Below, in pieces: positions 31,250-42,144 of a stretch of DNA of 64,000 nucleotides. A program made the position numbers and the translations under genes. The notes beneath the pieces are model-generated. The model made no database searches, was not told where the DNA came from, and saw only the letters and a list, made by a program, of their open reading frames with translations. Source of the DNA: Mytilus edulis (Eukaryota > Mollusca > Bivalvia > Mytilida > Mytilidae); assembly GCF_963676685.1 (NCBI RefSeq), contig NC_092356.1, forward strand, positions 16,789,750-16,853,749, given 5' to 3'. Numbering within the stretch: the first letter of the stretch is position 1; each line of letters begins with the position of its first letter.

Positions 31250-34200
31250 CAGCATGAATGAAAAAGGGAAGCTGAGAATTTTAACCGGAAGTTGTAATGA
31301 GTAAATAAGATTTTTTTGTAAACAAGTGAAACGTCTTAAGATTTATATAAAATGTTATTTTGTCGTTGTTTAACAAATGGAGATGTTTTAATATGAAGAT
31401 TGGTAAGTCATTAAGTAATTGCTATTTTTGAAATTCAACCTATGAATCATACAAGCACTGCATCAATGCAGTATCGATATTGGCAAAGTTCTCAGTGAAA
31501 TAAAAATATGACTCATCCCTCGACATTTTGTTTGAAGAATGCGTTAATCCTAGAATAGCTGAATGTATAACACATCATCAGTCATTTTCGTGATTACGGA
31601 TATATGTAGATTATTTGTAAAAAATGTAAGTATGATATTAAAGAACATAAATCATATAATGGACAAAATAATTGTAAAAAAAAAGGGGGGGGGGATTTAT
31701 TTTTTATTCTCTGTAGATTTAGGTTATTACATTCAAAAGAAATAAATTAAGGTTTCTTGTGTATTATCTTGCCCTCAAAAAATAGGTATTGTCATTATTG
31801 TCTTGAAGGCATGTAGGAAAAACTTTTATTTTATTTTTATGACCAAATGAGACACATGCACATCATGCACATGATTCAGTTTCATTCTATGGAGATTTTT
31901 TTCTTAACAGAACAGACTGACAGGATATGCTAGAAAAAAACCTTGAATAACATTACATTATGTCATTATATATTGAGACAATAAGCAAGTTTAACATTTA
32001 AAAAATGATGAATTTAAAATGTTTAAAGAAATAATTAGAGAATTAATGCATTAAAGATAATTGTCTCAAAAGAGAATTTTGCTCTCTTTTATTTTTGTCT
32101 GTTGAAAAAAATGACTGCAAGGTTGAGGGAAACAAACATGCTTTTCTGCTTGGAATAGTGCAAAAAAATAAAACAACATTGTAAAATAGCTCAGTTTTTT
32201 TTATAGATTTATACTACGTTTTGTGACAACTTTTTCTTTCTAATATTAGTTTTTCAACACAGGTCAAACCTAAATTGAAAACTGCCTATCAGTTTACATG
32301 TAAATAATAATCAAATCAAATCATGTCATTAATTGCAATTCTTACAGACAAAAATTGGCCAACATACATGAAAACAGGATTTCCTGCTGATTAATATTGT
32401 TTGGGTTCCATAGTAATGAATATTGTGGTGTTACATGTACACAAAAGTTATAAAATTTAAACCAAAAAAGAATATTATTTAATACATGTATACTATTATT
32501 ATTTTTGTATGTACATGGAATATAGGCATGATAGGGTCTGATATTTATTAGTATGAACATTGTAACAAGGACTTGTATATACAAATCCTTGATTGTACAT
32601 GAAATACTAAGGTAAATTACATTAAAAAAAATAGTGTATGCATGTGTCCCCTTTCATTGATATTTGAATTGTATTGTTTATATATATGCCTTCAACTCCT
32701 TGGAGAAAAAGTGTGCATTTCATTAATAAATAATAATAATAAAAAATGGGATACAAAAAATTAAGAATGGAAATGGGGAATGTGTCAAAGAGACAACAAC
32801 CCATCCATAGAAAAAACAACAGGAGAACGTCATCAACAGGTCAGCTGGCCCCTAAACAAATATATACTAGTTCAGTGATAATGAACGCCATACTAATTTC
32901 CTAATTGTACACAAGAAACAAAAATTAAAATAATACAAGACTAACAAAGGCCAGAGGCTCCTGACTTGGGACAGACGCAAAAATGCGGCAGGGTTAAACA
33001 TGTTTATGAGATCTCAACCCTCCCCTATACCTCGATCCAATGAAGAAAAGTAAACGCATAACAATACGCACATTTAAAATTCAGTTCAAGAGAATGTACA
33101 TCTTTATAGCAAGATCTTGTCTAAAACAAATTGAAAAGATAATGGAGTGTTGGATGAACAAACTATACACAATTCACAGATGACTATGGAATTATTTCAT
33201 GATATACAAATGGAGCTGTCTATGTTTAAGGGTGTTGGTAGCTGAGTGGTCTATGTAGTTCATTTACTGTTTAAGGGAGCTACCATTTGATTTTTATAGG
33301 GGAGCTAGAATGAAATTTGAAAAAAATAGGCAGGACAGGAGTTTAGAGTTAAAAAAAAAAGGGAGGATATTATAAGACACTTGCAAAAAAAAGTTAGGAC
33401 GACAATTTAGGTAAAAAAAAGTCAGGATAAACTAAAAAAAGGCAGGACCAAACAGAGTGAAAAATAAAAAGGCAGGACAGAGATTACAGCTAAAAATGCA
33501 GGACAAAATTTTTCATCGTAGCAACCCCCCCCCCCCCTCCATAAAAATAAAATGGTAGCTCCCTAGCTTGCCGGTCAAAACTGAGGTCACTGATATAACT
33601 TGTATTTGCTATTTACTATCTTTGTTATATTTTATAAGTGACTGCTGTGGATAGTAAACTTTGAATTGAATACAAGTTATTTGTATTATATTTATGTTCA
33701 TTTGATGCAGTAATACGTGGAAATAATTGAACTTAAAAAAGTAGTGTATACTTGTCTGACTGTGTTCCTTGAATTGTATTGTTTATATATGCCTTAAAAA
33801 ATAACAATTTCCTGGCCCCAAGTACATATGTATTTGCCAAGAGTAGGTCAACTGAATCACAATGCAAACTCAATTTGTTAGTCATTATTGTATATTTTGT
33901 ATAGGTTTAAATAGACAAATGTTTTGTTTTCACAAACTTCATCAGACACAACAACAACAAAAAATCTTTATAAATTAAAATGTTTAAATTCCAAAGGATT
34001 ACAGACTTAAAAGTATCACTATATAACACTTAGAGGAAAGTGCATTATGCCATACATGTACATAATTTATTGTGAAGTGAAAGGTCACCCTTAAGAGAGT
34101 CAAGGGTTTCATATACATGTATAAGACATCACTGTAAGGGATGGGAGGTCCTGGACTTTAGTAATTGAGAAGTCAATGATGCCATTTAAGAAACAAAAAG

Positions 34201-37200
34201 TTCCCAGACCTTATAAGTTATAATAGATATAAGAAGATGTGGTATGAGTACCTATGAGACAACTCTTCATCCGAGTCACAATTTATAAAGTAATCTATTA
34301 TAGGTCAAAGTACAGTCTTCAACACAGATCCTTGGCTCAGCTGCAAAGGGCCCCAAAAATGACCAGTGTAAAACCTTTCAAACAGGAAAAACAACAGTCT
34401 AATCTGTACCACACTAATGAAAAAACTTTAGAGAATTTTATAATTTTTGCATTTTTCTTGCAGTGAGTGCTATCCTAGAATGAAGATGAACGACTGGTAA
34501 AAGATTATGCATGTGATGGAAGGTACCATGATGTAAGTATACTGGCATTTCTTTACAACATGTATAAATAATCGGCAGCTACAGTGTTAAGATATACACA
34601 AATATGCAACTACAGTTTTGTACTCGTACATTGCAACTTTACTATACAAAATAGCAAATATTAAAAATGCTAACAAATACACATCTAAATAAGAAACTGA
34701 ATTTCAAACATATACATTTTGTACAATGTATTGTATACATGTATATATATAAATAAGCAACTGCAGTGGTAACAATTTAACAATGAGAGGGGGTTTCAAC
34801 CCTAAAGAGGATAGAGACAAAATTGAGGAACAGACTGTCCAACAAAATAACACTATCTTGAAACATTATCCCTAGAAGGAGCAGAGAGTGCAGAGATGAA
34901 TATTTATATTTTGACTTATAAATAACTTTTGTGTTTAAAATCAATTTATTTCATATCACTTGAGAGCCCAGGTGGTCGTGTGGTCTAGCGGGACGGCTGC
35001 AGTGCAGGCGATTTGGTGTCACGATATCACAGTAGCATGGGTTCGAATCCCGGCAAGGGAAGAACCAAAAATTTGCGAAAGCAAATTTACAGATCTAACA
35101 TTGTTGGGTTGATGTTTAGACGAGTTGTATATATATATATATATATTCTTGTAATTCATTATTAAATACTCTGCATTATCAAACACATAACACAAAGCAT
35201 TATAATTCATATTGCATGTCATGGATTAATGACTGATGGCTTCAGATCACAAAAATTCACTCTAAAAAAAGAGTTACGCGCCCTTGAATTTTGCGCCTTA
35301 AAGAAATCCTGGGGAGAACACTGAACATATATGAAGAATCAAACAATTTTCCAAATACAAAACCTTGTATCTAGTAAAGTGGGGCATCGATGGCCGAGTG
35401 GTCCAAGTAGTTACTACTGTAATCACTGAGGTTGTGAGTTTGAATCCCGCTTGTGTGGGTGCACTCGACTTCAATCTTAATTGACTAGGATTGTCAGTTT
35501 TCCTATCCAAGTTCAGTGGTTTTCTCCTGGCACTCCTTCTTCCTCCACCAATAAAAGTGACGTTAAAACACCCAAAAAAATCAATTTATAGTAAAGTTAT
35601 ATAGTATCTTGTATACATATTATAAAAATGAAAAATATAGAACAATACTTTTAAAGTCATTGCTGCTCTGAACAGAGCTATCAAGGATTTGAGGAAAGGA
35701 GGGTAAAAATTGCATGAAAAGGTAGATATAGTTTTATAGTTTTTTAGCTCACCTGGCCCAAAGGGCCAAGTGAGCTTTTCTCATCACTTTGCGTCCGTCG
35801 TCGTCTGGCGTTAGCTTTTACAAAAATCTTCTCCTCTGAAACTACTGGGCCAAATCAAACCAAACTTGGCCACAATCATCATTTGGGTATCTAGTATAGA
35901 AAATGTGTGGCGTGACCCGGTCAACCAACCAAGATGGCCACCACGGCTAAAAATAGAACATAGGGGTAAAATGCAGTTTTTGGCTTATAACTCAAAAAAC
36001 AAAGCATTTAGAGCAAATCTGACAGGGGTAAAAATGTTTATCAGGTCAAGATCTATCTGCCCTGAAATTTTCAGATGAATCGGTCAATCGGTTGTTGGGT
36101 TGCTGCCCCTGAATTGGTAATTTTGAGGAAATTTTGCTGTTTTTGGTTATTATCTTGAATATTATTATAGATAGAGATAAACTGTAAACAGCAATAATGT
36201 TCAGCAAAGTTAGATTTACAAATAAGTCAACATGACCAAAATGGTCAGTTGACCCGTTTAGGAGTAATGGCCCTTTATAGTCAATTTTTAACCATTTTTC
36301 GTAAATTAAAGTAATCTTTTACAAAAATCTTCTCCTCTGAAACTACTGGGCCAAATTAATCCAAACTTGGCCACAATCATCTTTGGGGTATCTAGTTAAA
36401 AAAAAATGTGTGGCGGGACATGGTCAACCAACAAAGATGGCCACCATGGCTAAAAATAAAACATAGGGGTAAAATGCAGTTTTTGGCTTATAACTCAAAA
36501 ACAAAAGCATTTTGAGGAAAACAGACATGGGGTTGAAAATGTTTATCAGGTCAAGATCTATCTGCCCTGAAATTTTCAGTTGAATCGGTCAATCGGTTGT
36601 TGGGTTGCTGCCCCTGAATTGGTAATTTTGAGGAAATTTTGCTGTTTTTGGTTATTATCTTGAATATTATTATAGATAGAGATAAACTGTAAACAGCAAT
36701 AATGTTCAGCAAAGTAAGATCTACAAATAAGTCAGCATGACCAAAATGCTCAGTTGACACGTTTAGGAGTTATTGCCCTTTATAGTAAATTTTTAACCAT
36801 TTTTCGTAAATTAAAGTAATCTTTTACAAAAATCTTCTCCTCTGAAACTACTGGGCCAAATTAATCCAAACTTGGCCACAATCATCTTTGGGGTATCTAG
36901 TTTAAAAAATGTGTGGCGTGACTTGGTCAACCAACCAAGATGGCCGCCACGGCTAAAAATAGAACATAGGGGTAAAATGCAGTTTTTGGCTTATAACTCA
37001 AAAACCAAAGCATTTTGAGAAAATCTGACATGGGATAAAAATGTTAATCAGGTCAAGATCTATCTGCCCTGAAATTTTCAGATGAATCGGTCAATTGGTT
37101 GTTGGGGTTGCTGCCCTTGAATTGGTAATTTTGAGGAAATTTTGCTGTTTTTGGTTATTATCTTGAATATTATTATAGATAGAGATAAACTGTAAACAGC

Positions 37201-40200
37201 AATAATGTTCAGCAAAGTAAGATCTACAAATAAGTCAATATGACCAAAATGGTCAGTTGACCCGTTTAGGAGTTATTGCCCTTTATAGTCAATTTTTAAC
37301 CATTTTTCGTAAATTAAAGTTATCTTTTACAAAAATCTTCTCCTCTGAAACTACTGGGCCAAATTAATCCAAACTTGGCCACAATCATCTTTGGGGTATC
37401 TAGTTTAAAAAATGTGTGGCGTGACCTGGTCAACCAACTAAGATGGACGCCACAGCTAAAAATAGAACATAGGGGTAAAATGCATTTTTTGGCTTATAAC
37501 TCAAAAACCAAAGCATTTTGAGGAAATCTGACATGGGATAAAAATGTTTATCAGGTCAAGATCTATCTGCCCTGAAATTTTCAGTTGAATCAGTCAACCC
37601 GTTGTTGGGTTGCTGCCCCTGAATTGGTAATTTTGAGTAAATTTTGCTGTTTTTATACGACCGCAAAATTTGAAAAAATTTTCGTCGTATATTGCTATCA
37701 CGTTTGCGTCGTCGTCGTCCGAATACTTTTAGTTTTCGCACTCTTACTTTAGTAAAAATGAATGGAAATCTATGAAATTTTTACACAAGGTTTATGACGA
37801 CAAAGGGAAGGTTGGTATTGATTTTGGGAGTTTTGGTCCCAACATTTTAGGAATTAGGGGCCAAAAAGGGCCCAAATAAGCATTTTCTTGGTTTTCGCAC
37901 TATAACTTTAGTTTAATAGAAATCTATGAAATTTTGACACAAGGTTTATGACCACAAAAGAACGGTTGGGATTGATTTTGGGAGTTTTGGTTTCAACAGT
38001 TTAGGAATTAGGGGCCAAAAAAGGGCCCAAATAAGCATTATTCTTGGTTTTCGCACAATAACTTTAGTTTAAGAAAATAGAAATCAATGAAATTTAAACA
38101 CAATGTTAATGACTACAAAAGGAAGGTTGGTATTGATTTTGGGAGTTTAGGTCCCAACAGTTTAGGAATAAGGGGCCAAAAAGGGACCCAAATAAGCATT
38201 TTTCTTGGTTTTCGCACCATAACGTTAGTATAAGTAAATACAAATCTATGAAATTTAAACACAAGGTTATGACCATAAAAGGAAGGTCGGTATTGATTTT
38301 GGGAGTTTTGGTCCCAACAATAAGGGGCCCAAAGGGTCCAAAATTAAACTTTGTTTGATTTCATCAAAATTGAATAATTGGGGTTCTTTGATATGCCGAA
38401 TCTAACTGTCATGACTGTGTATGTAGATTCTTAACTTTTGGTCCCGTTTTCAAATTGGTCTACATTAAGGTCCAAAGGGTCCAAAATTAAACTTAGTTTG
38501 ATTTTGACAAAAAATGAATCAGTTAGGTTCTTTGATATACCAAATCTAACTGTGTATGTAGATTCTTCATTTTTGGTCCTGTTTTCAAATTGGTCTACAC
38601 TAAAGTCCAAAGGGTCCAAAATTAAACTTAGTCTGATTTTAACAAAAATTGAAATCTTGGGGTTCTTTGATATGCTGAATCCAAAAATGTACTTAGATAT
38701 TTTATTATGGGCCCAGTTTTCAAGTTGGTCCAAATCAGGATCTAAAATTATTATATTAAGTATTGTGCAATAGCAAGTCTTTTCAATTGCACAGTATTGC
38801 GCAATGGCAAGAAATATCTAATTGCACAATATTGTGAAATAGCAAATTTTTTTTTAATTAGAGTTATCTTTCTTTGTCCAGAATAGTAAGCAAGAAATAT
38901 CTAATTGCAAAATATTGTGCAATAGCAAGATTTTTTTTTAAATTGGAGTTATCTTTCTTTGTCCAGAATCAGCTTAAATCTTTGTTATATACAATATACA
39001 ATGTATATTCACTTTTTACTACCAACTGATAAATTAAAATAATCTTTACCATTCAGTGATAACAAGCAGTTTTTTTACATCTTAATATTTTATGATGTAT
39101 TTAAATGAGTAGTTATTGTTGCAAACTCCATTAGAAATTTTAATTTAGATTAGTTTTGGTATAAGGGAAAGGGGGATGTGATTAAAAAAATTGGGTTCAA
39201 TTTTTCTCATTTGAAATTTCATAAATGAAAAAGAAAATTTCTTCAAACATTTTTTTGAGAGGATTAATATTCAACAGCATAGTGAATTGCTCTAAGAGAA
39301 AACAAAAATTTTAAGTTCATTAGAACACATTCATTCTGTGTCAGAAACCTATGCTGTGTCAACTATTTAATCACAATCCAAATTTAGAGCTGAATCCAGC
39401 TTGAATGTTGTGTCCATACTTGCCCCAACCGTTCAGGGTTCAACCTCTGTGGTCGTATAAAGCTACGCCCTGCGGAGCATCTGGTTGGTTATTATCTTGA
39501 ATATTATTATAGATAGAGATAAACTGTAAACATCAATAATGTTCAGCAAAGTTAGATTTACAAATAAGTCAACAGGACCGAAATGGTCAGTTGACCCCTT
39601 TAGGAGTTATTGCCCTTTATAGTCAATTTTTAACCATTTTTCATAAATCTAAGTAATCTTTTACAAAATCTCCACTGAAACTACTAGGCCACAATCATCT
39701 TTGGGGTATCTAGTTTGAAAAATGTGTCCGATGACCTGGCCATTCAACCAAGATGGCCGCCACGGCTAAAAATAGAACATAGGGGTAAAATGCAGTTTTT
39801 GGCTTATAACTATGAAACCAAAGCATTTAGAGCAAATCTGACATGAAGTTAAATTGTTAAACAAGTCAATATTTATCTGCCCTGAATTTTTCAGATAAAT
39901 TGGACAACTGGTTGTTGGGTTGCTGCCCTCCAATTGGTAATTTTTAAAGAAATTTTGCCGTTTTTGGTTATCTTGAATACTATTATAGATAGCGATAAAC
40001 TGTAAACAGCAATAATGTTCAGCAAAGTAAGATCTACAAATAAGTCAACATGACCTAAATGGTCAATTGACCCCTTAAGGAGTTATTGCCCTTTATAGTC
40101 AATTTTTAACAATTTTCATTAATTTGGTAAATTTATGTAAATTTTTACCAAATATAGTTCTCTGTTACTAATGGGCAAAGTTCATTATAGATATAATTGT

Positions 40201-42144
40201 AAGAAGCAAAATCGTTCAGTAAAGTAAGAACTTCAAACACATCACCATCACCAAAATACAATTTTGTCATGAATCCATTTGTGTCCTTTGTTTGATATGC
40301 ACATAGACCAAGGTGAGCGACACAGGCTCTTTAGAGCCTCTAGTTTATGATTTTATGCAAAACAAAAAATAATTTGCCAGTGCCACTAACTTCCAAGCTC
40401 AAAACCTATAACTCATTATTGAAAAAGATTTAAAAGATAAAAATTTCATATACATACATGTATACAATGTACTTACAAAATGCATTAAAAGCAGTGACTA
40501 TAAATAATGTGTATTTTTTTTCAGTTAAACAATGGGTCATGTACACTCAAAAAAGAAAAGACACAAGTACAACAAAGAACTAGCCGATTATATCAATAGA
40601 AGTGTGCCTGACTACCATAACAACCAACACACGGTAGATCCTGTTGACATTGATCGTATATCTCATTATAGCGAACCTTTTCTACAGAGTTCATCCACCA
40701 TTCAACAAAACAGCACAAAAAAGTGTTTGACAATGCCGATTACCCATGATTCTCGAGAAGGATCACCGCTTCTTAAAGCTGCACATATTTCGTACAAAGA
40801 CATTAAAGTTGACGACCATCCCGCACTTACAAAACTCCAGAACGAACAAAATACCCGTCTGGAAAAAATGGAGGAAAGAATGAACCAGATTCGACTGCAT
40901 GCTATGCAAGAAGCAGACCGACGCAAATATGCATATTTATTTAGAGCAAAATCTAGACAAAGTCCAACTAAAGACTTAATAAAAGTACGAAAATGTCAGA
41001 TGGACAACTATTTATTGAAAACGCGACAAAGTCCTACAAATGACCTCTTACTGAAAGCCAAAGATAAAATAATACTAAATTCTAATATCTGTGATGAAAA
41101 AAATAATCAAAAACTTCAGTCCAGCATTGATGACAAAGGGGAGGTAATCCCTGTCACTGTTGTGACCGAAACCAAGAAATCCACGACAGAAATTGAGAAG
41201 TCCAAAAAGCAACAGATTGTACCTGCATTTGATACTATTAATCTAAGTAAGTTATTTAGATCTATGCAAAGGCCTGGACTTTTTTTATACACCTGCACAA
41301 TTTTAGTCATAACCAATGAGACACTGACCTGTATAAAACAAAGCTAAATAGAGTTTTCAACCTTGATTGGTTAAAAAGAAATAAATTACTAGTATCAATT
41401 GAATGAAGACAAAATTAAAAAAAAAATGCCAAACAGAAAATAAAACATGGACAAAAAAGTTTGGTTGAAGAAAATTTCCAAATCACAGAATTCAATTTTG
41501 CTAAATATGAATCCTCACGGATATAATTAGCAATTTTATTAACTGCATGCAATAAAAATGTATATATAAAGGAAAATTCAATTGAAAGAAAACAATAATT
41601 CTCATAAACCATAGTTTATTGTTTAATTATTGCTTTGAAGGGTCTATTTTATTTGCAACTTTTCTCTGTAAGCTAATTCCTTTAAAAAGAACACTGTGGA
41701 TAAAACCAAGTAGAAAATATATATATGTATGAATACCATAAGACTGTTTCTGTTCTATTAAAGATACTATACACATTTAAAAAAAATATATGTTAAGCAA
41801 TCAACAATCCATCAATCATATGCATATTCATGATATTTGCAACGTTTTTACAATTATTCTTTTACAAAAATTACACAACAAATGGAAGTTTTTAACAACC
41901 TTGACTGGCTATACAGCCCTTGCACGGTCAAAAAAGTTGTGCAGAGATAAAAGACAAGTTAACAAATTCTGACATATGATTGAATTTGTTTTTAAACATT
42001 CTTGTTTGAATATAATTATTTTCTTTTTCAGGTGATCCAAAGTCTGTTTTACTCCTGCCATTTTTGTTGCCTATATTTTTACTGTTATTCATGGTTAGAA
42101 GTTTTGCACAGTCAGAAAAATGGAAGAAAGATAAATCCAAATAA
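31250..42144 (+). CDS. Unrecognised 275-aa membrane-anchored protein
   Basis: Coding exons are 40532-41246 and 42032-42144, joined in phase 1 (CTAA|GTAAGT, TTTCAG|GT) to give 275 aa and TAA. The start follows an acceptor at 40523-40524, so 5' non-coding exons exist. Candidates are 34464-34533 (TTTTTCTTGCAG before, GTAAGTAT after) and one ending at 31401; their use is inferred. MGHVHSKKKR fits an N-myristoylation signal followed by basic residues. Residues 97-135 are charged and probably coiled-coil. RQSPTKDL (142-149) recurs as RQSPTNDL (165-172). VLLLPFLLPIFLLLFMV (244-260) is one C-terminal membrane segment with a 15-residue basic tail. Reading through the donor instead gives a frame closing at 41347 without the anchor. 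I do not recognise a family. Confidence 0.75.
32567..32591. repeat. Miniature palindrome CAAGGACTTGT type
   Basis: CAAGGACTTGTATATACAAA with TCCTTG is a near-perfect palindrome. It is related to the copy at 26126-26172. Confidence 0.6.
32762..33060 (+). repeat. Mussel interspersed repeat, GGGGAATGTGTCAAAGAG type
   Basis: GGAAATGGGGAATGTGTCAA, ACAGGTCAGCTGGCCCC, TCCTGACTTGGGACAGACGC and TGCGGCAGGGTTAAACATG. This is a second common mussel element; its inverse occurs at 54525-54660. Confidence 0.75.
33225..33620 (+). mobile_element. SINE-like sequence split by a MITE
   Basis: GTTGGTAGCTGAGTGGTCTA at 33235 is a tRNA-like A box. The sequence is interrupted at 33274 and resumes at 33565 with GCTTGCCGGTCAAAACTGAG. 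The interruption is the separately listed 291-bp MITE. Confidence 0.45.
33274..33564. mobile_element. 291-bp MITE, AGGGAGCTACCAT ends
   Basis: AGGGAGCTACCATTTGATTT at the left is mirrored by AAAATGGTAGCTCCCT at the right. The interior has GGCAGGAC motifs in A-rich sequence and a C-run at 33525-33537. A decayed relative lies at 60478-60680. Confidence 0.75.
34224..34440 (+). repeat. Common mussel interspersed repeat
   Basis: AGAAGATGTGGTATGAGTAC, ATAGGTCAAAGTACAGTC, AAAGGGCCCCAAAAATGACC and AACAGGAAAAACAACAGTC. It lies in the 5' intron of the 275-aa gene. Confidence 0.8.
34968..35150 (+). mobile_element. tRNA-derived SINE with a GAAA-capped hairpin
   Basis: The A box TGGTCTAGCGGGACGG and the exact B box GGTTCGAATCC lie in a tRNA-like head. 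The body holds AAATTTGC-GAAA-GCAAATTT (35069-35088), an 8-bp stem with a GNRA tetraloop. It ends in a (TA)n tract. Confidence 0.75.
35385..35578 (+). mobile_element. tRNA-derived SINE with conserved central domain
   Basis: The A box TGGCCGAGTGGTCCAAG and the B-box-like GAGTTTGAATCCC are followed by a central part, CAGTGGTTTTCTCCTGGCAC and TTCCTCCACCAATAAAA, as in widespread mollusc SINEs. It ends GACGTTAAAACACCC with an A-rich tail. The open frame across it is spurious. Confidence 0.75.
35741..40345 (+). mobile_element. Element A, long copy with nested element B
   Basis: Left end: hairpin GCTCACCTGGCCC/GGGCCAAGTGAGC. Right end: AGGTGAGCGACAC, then hairpin AGGCTC-TTTA-GAGCCT and CTAG before TTT. 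The core is about five copies of a ~500-bp unit; ACAAAAATCT starts at 35820, 36321, 36836 and 37329, and the array continues after element B. Each unit has AAACTACTGGGCCAAAT, AAGATGGCC, TTTTTGGCTTATAACTC and GTTGTTGGGTTGCTGCCC. The two hairpins and CTAG|TT end suggest a Helitron-like non-autonomous element, an inference. Open frames inside it are repeat translations. Confidence 0.75.
37655..39486 (+). mobile_element. Element B nested in element A
   Basis: It interrupts the element A unit exactly between TTTTT and GGTTATTATCTTG. The left end ATACGACCGCAAA pairs with TCTGTGGTCGTAT near the right end; beyond it lies GCCCTGCGGAGCATCTGGTT. The interior has ~165-bp units (AATCTATGAAATTT, GATTTTGGGAGTTTTGG), then ~130-bp units (CAAATTGGTCTACATTAAGG, GGTTCTTTGATATGC), then TTGCACAATATTGTG palindromes. 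No transposase. It is homologous over its whole length to 46507-48600. Confidence 0.85.

Noticed and set aside
34968-35060. Functional tRNA gene
   Set aside because: A and B boxes are present but no acceptor stem forms and the sequence continues into a SINE body.
38431-38773. Overlapping open frames of 100 and 111 residues on opposite strands
   Set aside because: They read the ~130-bp tandem units of element B; the same periodic frames appear in the other copy with indels.
41116-41316. Minus-strand open frames across 40702-40926 and 41116-41316
   Set aside because: They are antisense shadows of the 275-aa gene's coding exon.
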